From the NCBI GenBank assembly GCA_018402525.1, contig JAGYIR010000011.1:496001-560000 (forward strand): a DNA stretch of 64,000 bases, read 5' to 3'. The stretch is from Crocinitomicaceae bacterium (lineage in GTDB: Bacteria > Bacteroidota > Bacteroidia > Flavobacteriales_D > Crocinitomicaceae). A model generated the notes under the pieces. The model was not told where the DNA came from and ran no database searches. It saw nothing but the letters and a program-made list of their open reading frames with translations. The position numbers and the translations under genes are program-made. How positions within the stretch are numbered: position 1 is the stretch's first letter; every line of letters starts with the position of its first letter. This document shows positions 60,622 to 64,000 of this stretch, one piece after another.

Positions 60622-61458
60622 TTAATTTGATTTAACCAACTGAATACATGCCCATTCATCTTTAGATAAGACTTTTGTTGTATTCAAATCATATTTTAGC
60701 GCAAAAGTTGATATTTCGTCAACGTCTGCTGTGAAAAAACCGCTCAATAGTAATATCCCGCCCTTTTCTAGCGCTTCTGCATATTTCTCTAGGTGTGATT
60801 TTAAAATATTTTTATTGATGTTTGCAATAATTAATCCAAACTGTTTTCCTTCAATTTGCTCAATGTCACCCCAAACGCATTCAATGTATTGTGCTTTATT
60901 TCGTTCTGCATTCTCAACTGCGTTTTGTGCCGACCATTCCTCGATATCGATCGCCAATATACTTTTTGCACCCAATTTCTCTGCATAAATTGCCAAGACA
61001 CCAGTTCCTGTGCCCATGTCCAACACCCGTTCAGGCATTTGTTCCAACTCAAACAGTGCTTTGGTCATCATCCATGTTGTTTGGTGGTGACCTGTCCCAA
61101 ATGACATTTGCGGTTGAATGATCACAACTTCACCTTTCGCTTGTGATTTATCATGAAACGGGGCCAATATCGTTGCGTATTCTTCAATCACGACTGGTGA
61201 AAAGTTCTCTTCCCATTCTGCATTCCAGTTTTGAAAGGGAATAATCGTCCTTGTGATGTCACAGCTAAACTCAGATGGATTATTTAAGATTGAATATTTA
61301 AGCACTTTATCTACATCTAGCGAAGCCTCAGCATACGCCATGACCCCAGTATCTGTAACGACAAAACTATCAAAACCCGTTTCTGACAGCTCAGAAATAA
61401 CGATGTCTGTCCATGGATCTTTTGGATCTAAAACGATATTTAGTTCAATTGTATCCAT
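60622..61458 (-). CDS. prmA: Ribosomal protein L11 methyltransferase
   Basis: 278 residues. Residues about 125-195: 'FGTGHHQTTWMMTKALFEL' then the SAM motif 'VLDMGTGTGVLAIYAEKLGAKSILAIDIEEWSAQNAVENAERN', followed by 'GLIIANINKNILKSHLEKYAEALEKGGILLLSGF' with the NIN motif. An N-terminal ferredoxin-like domain binds L11. It methylates L11 of the ribosome. The ATG overlaps the stop of tpiA. Confidence 0.96.
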   Translation of the reverse strand: MDTIELNIVLDPKDPWTDIVISELSETGFDSFVVTDTGVMAYAEASLDVDKVLKYSILNNPSEFSCDITRTIIPFQNWNAEWEENFSPVVIEEYATILAPFHDKSQAKGEVVIIQPQMSFGTGHHQTTWMMTKALFELEQMPERVLDMGTGTGVLAIYAEKLGAKSILAIDIEEWSAQNAVENAERNKAQYIECVWGDIEQIEGKQFGLIIANINKNILKSHLEKYAEALEKGGILLLSGFFTADVDEISTFALKYDLNTTKVLSKDEWACIQLVKSN

Positions 61459-62204
61459 TAAAACGCGTTAATTATTGAACAGAAATCATCTGCTTTTAAC
61501 GACGCCCCACCAATCAACCCACCGTCCACGTTTGGACAACTGAATAACTCATTAGCGTTCGATCGGTTACAACTTCCGCCGTACAAAATGGAAATGCTTT
61601 CTGCTGTTGCTTGATCGTATTTCTCAACAATCCAACTGCGAATGGCTTTGTGCATGTCTTCCGCTTGCGCTGAGCTCGCAGTCCTCCCAGTCCCAATTGC
61701 CCAAACAGGCTCGTAGGCGATGATTTTTCCTTGAATTTGTTCTGCTGATAAATGAAATAAACTTTCATTCAGTTGGTTTTTGACAAAATCCAATTCCCCA
61801 TTCTTTTCTCTGATAAAAAGTGGTTCTCCGCAACAAAAAATGAATTCAAAATCATTGTTTACTGCAGCATCCACTTTTTCCTTTAGGAAGGCATTGCTTT
61901 CTCCAAAGTAAGCTCTTCGCTCGCTGTGACCGATTAAACCAATCGTTGCGCCTGCACTTTTCAGTTGCTTAATGGATAATTCACCTGTAAACGCACCTTC
62001 GCTTTCTGGATGAAAATTCTGCACTCCTACTTCAATTTCACCTGATGCCCTTGCACCTATGGCATTCACAAACAACGCAGGTGGAAAAACAATTGTCCGA
62101 ACGTTTTGATCTCTTTCGCACGCATCAATACCCTTTACTAAGTCCAAACCTTCTGTTAGACTTAAATTCATTTTCCAATTCCCTGCTACTATTTTTTGCG
62201 GCAT
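61458..62204 (-). CDS. tpiA: Triosephosphate isomerase
   Basis: 248 residues. 'VAGNWKMNLSL' (active-site Asn/Lys), 'IGHSERRAYFGES' (catalytic His), 'YEPVWAIGTGRTASSAQAEDMH' (catalytic Glu and loop 6), 'ILYGGSCNRSNA' and 'DGGLIGGASLKADDF' are all present. It interconverts dihydroxyacetone phosphate and glyceraldehyde 3-phosphate. It overlaps BT_3928-like and prmA by single bases at both ends, so the cluster is translationally coupled. Confidence 0.98.
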   Translation of the reverse strand: MPQKIVAGNWKMNLSLTEGLDLVKGIDACERDQNVRTIVFPPALFVNAIGARASGEIEVGVQNFHPESEGAFTGELSIKQLKSAGATIGLIGHSERRAYFGESNAFLKEKVDAAVNNDFEFIFCCGEPLFIREKNGELDFVKNQLNESLFHLSAEQIQGKIIAYEPVWAIGTGRTASSAQAEDMHKAIRSWIVEKYDQATAESISILYGGSCNRSNANELFSCPNVDGGLIGGASLKADDFCSIINAF

Positions 62205-63961
62205 TAATCTATGTGTTTTGATTTAAATTTTGCTTTCGTTGGCGTTGATCTGAACGGGTATTTCGCCTTGATAATTCCTTTTTCTACAACCAAAAGTCCA
62301 GGATTAGAGCGAGAAATTGCCTTTAATTCCGTTTCGTCATTCACAAAGAACGGCGCATAGAATTTGTGTTTCGCTCTAAATGCACTGATTTCATCTCTAC
62401 TCGCACCGCACATCACGGCAAAAGGAATATTGTTCTTTTTACACTCCTCAAAAATACCTTTGAGCAACTCAATATTTGTCCACTCTCCTTTATTTAAGTT
62501 TTGAGATGAAACCAGCACGATTTTATCCGCCTTGACAATGAAATCACGTAAACTGAACTCTGTAACCGATGGATCCTTCATCTCAATTGTATCCATGATT
62601 TGGTAACTTTCAGCGTCATAATCATCCGTATTGTATTCACTGAATGGCACTTCCATGTCTGAATTATATCCTAAATCTCGGATTATTAATCCTTTTACGT
62701 TTGAGTTTCGCACTGCCTCTTGAACTGGTTCTAACGCCATTTCATACTCACTGATTTCATCGATCTGAATGAATGGGTTAAATTGTTCAGTTATGGAAGG
62801 AATCTTCGTTGGAATGATCACTTTTTGAACCATGCTTTCGTAGACCCAATCCGTATCCTCCCATATTTTTGAGGATGTATATTCTTCTGAAGTTGATGAA
62901 TATTCCTTCGTTTCTCCCGTTTTCGTGTTTTTGTAGACAAGCATACTCTCGTAAACGCCATCAATACCATCGTTCATTTTTTCAACCATGTTGGAGCCAA
63001 CAGCATAAGCTCTGTAATCCTTGATAGGTGCATAGGAAAGTACATACATCACCAAAGCCAAAGTAATAAGCACTACAAACAGGGCTCCTCCCCAGAAATT
63101 ACCGAAGTATTTACCTCCAGCGCGGAGCATCCATATTGAACCTAAAATTGATACTAGCGCAAAGAAAATCGGGAAATACCAGCCGAACACCCATGAGAAA
63201 AACACGACGACCAGTGTCCCAGTGACCGTATAAACCAAATTCTGTTTGCGTGTATTGGGTTGAATAATCCACTGGGCCAAAAAGATCCAAATGATCAAGT
63301 AAACCAGGACGTAATCCTTCCATAATGTTTCATTTGGCGCCAACGAGCGACCCACAGAACCTTTCATCGCATCACCAAAACAACCACAATCTTCAACGCA
63401 TTGTGGCAACTTCATTTCGTCCACCACCAATTCCGTCTTGGTTTGCGAAACAATTTTCAATTCCTTGTCAGTTTTAGCCTGCTCAATTTTCATAGCAGCA
63501 ACAGGGTCTGTCATTGCGTATGTATCTCTATCCAAGAATTTCACTGTACCATCGCAATTTGCCGTGTGCCAAGTCAAAAAAGTAAAAAACAACATCATTA
63601 GCAAACTCAAGTAGGCTGCAAGTTTAATCTTTCCTCCTATCAGCAATAAAACACCGAGAACGATTTCGAAAATACAAATGATGACACTGAGCAACAGGGC
63701 GTAATCCATGAAAACCTCCAAAGAAAATCCAGGGGCTGAAAACCATTCCTTGATTCTAAACGCCAGTGCGCCATCCTCAAAATACTCTTCCAGTTTATAG
63801 GAGAATCCGATGGGGTCATTTGCTTTGATCAACCCGGACACGATGAACAATCCACCGACAATTACACGTGCGACACTTGACATCAAGTAGCGTCCTTTGA
63901 AAATAATCAATCCTATGATTGATAACAACAAGAGTACACCACCAATCGTTTTAAATGTCAT
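62204..63961 (-). CDS. BT_3928 family DoxX-like membrane protein with thioredoxin-like C-terminal part
   Basis: 585 residues. The N-terminal part has DoxX/MauE-type helices ('VARVIVGGLFIVSGLIKANDP', 'YALLLSVIICIFEIVLGVLLL', 'YLSLLMMLFFTFLTW') and a cysteine cluster 'PQCVEDCGCFGDAMKGSVGRSL'. Further helices and a soluble C-terminal domain follow ('IVLVSSQNLNKGEWTNIELL...IPFAVMCGASRDEI... PFFVNDETELKAISRSNPGLLVVEKGII'), thioredoxin-like in layout. Such proteins usually stand directly upstream of tpiA in Bacteroidota, as here. Start at 63961 or at an ATG 26 codons later (63883). Its upstream neighbour's end may overlap its start (ATGA) at the window edge. Confidence 0.85.
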   Translation of the reverse strand: MTFKTIGGVLLLLSIIGLIIFKGRYLMSSVARVIVGGLFIVSGLIKANDPIGFSYKLEEYFEDGALAFRIKEWFSAPGFSLEVFMDYALLLSVIICIFEIVLGVLLLIGGKIKLAAYLSLLMMLFFTFLTWHTANCDGTVKFLDRDTYAMTDPVAAMKIEQAKTDKELKIVSQTKTELVVDEMKLPQCVEDCGCFGDAMKGSVGRSLAPNETLWKDYVLVYLIIWIFLAQWIIQPNTRKQNLVYTVTGTLVVVFFSWVFGWYFPIFFALVSILGSIWMLRAGGKYFGNFWGGALFVVLITLALVMYVLSYAPIKDYRAYAVGSNMVEKMNDGIDGVYESMLVYKNTKTGETKEYSSTSEEYTSSKIWEDTDWVYESMVQKVIIPTKIPSITEQFNPFIQIDEISEYEMALEPVQEAVRNSNVKGLIIRDLGYNSDMEVPFSEYNTDDYDAESYQIMDTIEMKDPSVTEFSLRDFIVKADKIVLVSSQNLNKGEWTNIELLKGIFEECKKNNIPFAVMCGASRDEISAFRAKHKFYAPFFVNDETELKAISRSNPGLLVVEKGIIKAKYPFRSTPTKAKFKSKHID

Positions 63962-64000
63962 GGCCTGTTCGCTGAAATTCTCATGATAGCCAATAACAAT

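Noticed and set aside
63960-64000. Possible end of an upstream minus-strand gene overlapping the BT_3928-like start (ATGA).
   Set aside because: Only 13 codons are visible; they cannot be assigned to any family.

Overview
The window looks like a chromosome segment of a Bacteroidota bacterium, probably Flavobacteriales. The evidence is low G+C, a type IX secretion C-terminal sorting domain, several promoters of the TTTG-N20-TAnnTTTG type, AT-rich gene starts without Shine-Dalgarno sequences, and core genes of flavobacterial type (BT_3928-like/tpiA/prmA/plsY/clpS). The exact genus cannot be read from the sequence.

Left core region (1-8.25 kb): the N-terminal part of an M61-type aminopeptidase, a coiled-coil lipoprotein, a membrane protein, shikimate kinase, tRNA-Lys(TTT) with its own promoter and terminator, a long-type isocitrate dehydrogenase, an SbtA-type transporter, and an exported copper monooxygenase-like protein with a haem c motif. 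It ends in a 117-bp tandem repeat and strong terminators.

Accessory island (about 8.25-46.99 kb): a 14-bp direct repeat TTGAACAAAATAAA lies just left of an excisionase-like HTH gene and again inside the 3' end of a large serine recombinase gene that abuts tRNA-Arg(ACG). Joining the two repeats, as in an excised circle, gives the recombinase a stop codon four codons past the core, which supports these as attL and attR. The 38.7-kb cargo has four parts. (a) 8.3-13.7 kb holds small, mostly unrecognised, often secreted proteins in mixed orientation. (b) 13.9-23.9 kb holds a DUF2779-type nuclease, a GIY-YIG-like protein, a UVR-motif protein, a DnaB-like ATPase lacking the Walker A lysine, a WYL regulator, a PcfJ-like protein and an AAA+ ATPase. 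Four promoters here share one 17-bp dyad (CCGNCA-N5-TGNCGG) placed exactly 10 nt from a TAnnTTTG box, so they form a visible regulon. (c) 41.0-23.9 kb on the minus strand is a type I restriction-modification operon (hsdM, decayed hsdS, fic, hsdR), continued without a break by MBL-fold, GIY-YIG, UDG-like, unknown, PLD and SNF2-helicase genes. (d) 41.1-45.5 kb holds a second WYL regulator, small proteins, 10-bp-phased palindromes and a MerR-like regulator.

Right core region (47-64 kb, all minus strand): tRNA-Arg, clpS, a 2594-residue coiled-coil/PD40/SPOR-like protein with internal 288-bp repeats, plsY, a 1535-residue exported protein, prmA, tpiA and a DoxX-like BT_3928 family protein.

The most interesting candidates for an undescribed system are the WYL/PcfJ/AAA+/DnaB-like regulon and the six-gene SNF2-PLD module fused to the type I R-M operon. 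Both assignments to defence are inferences from context.
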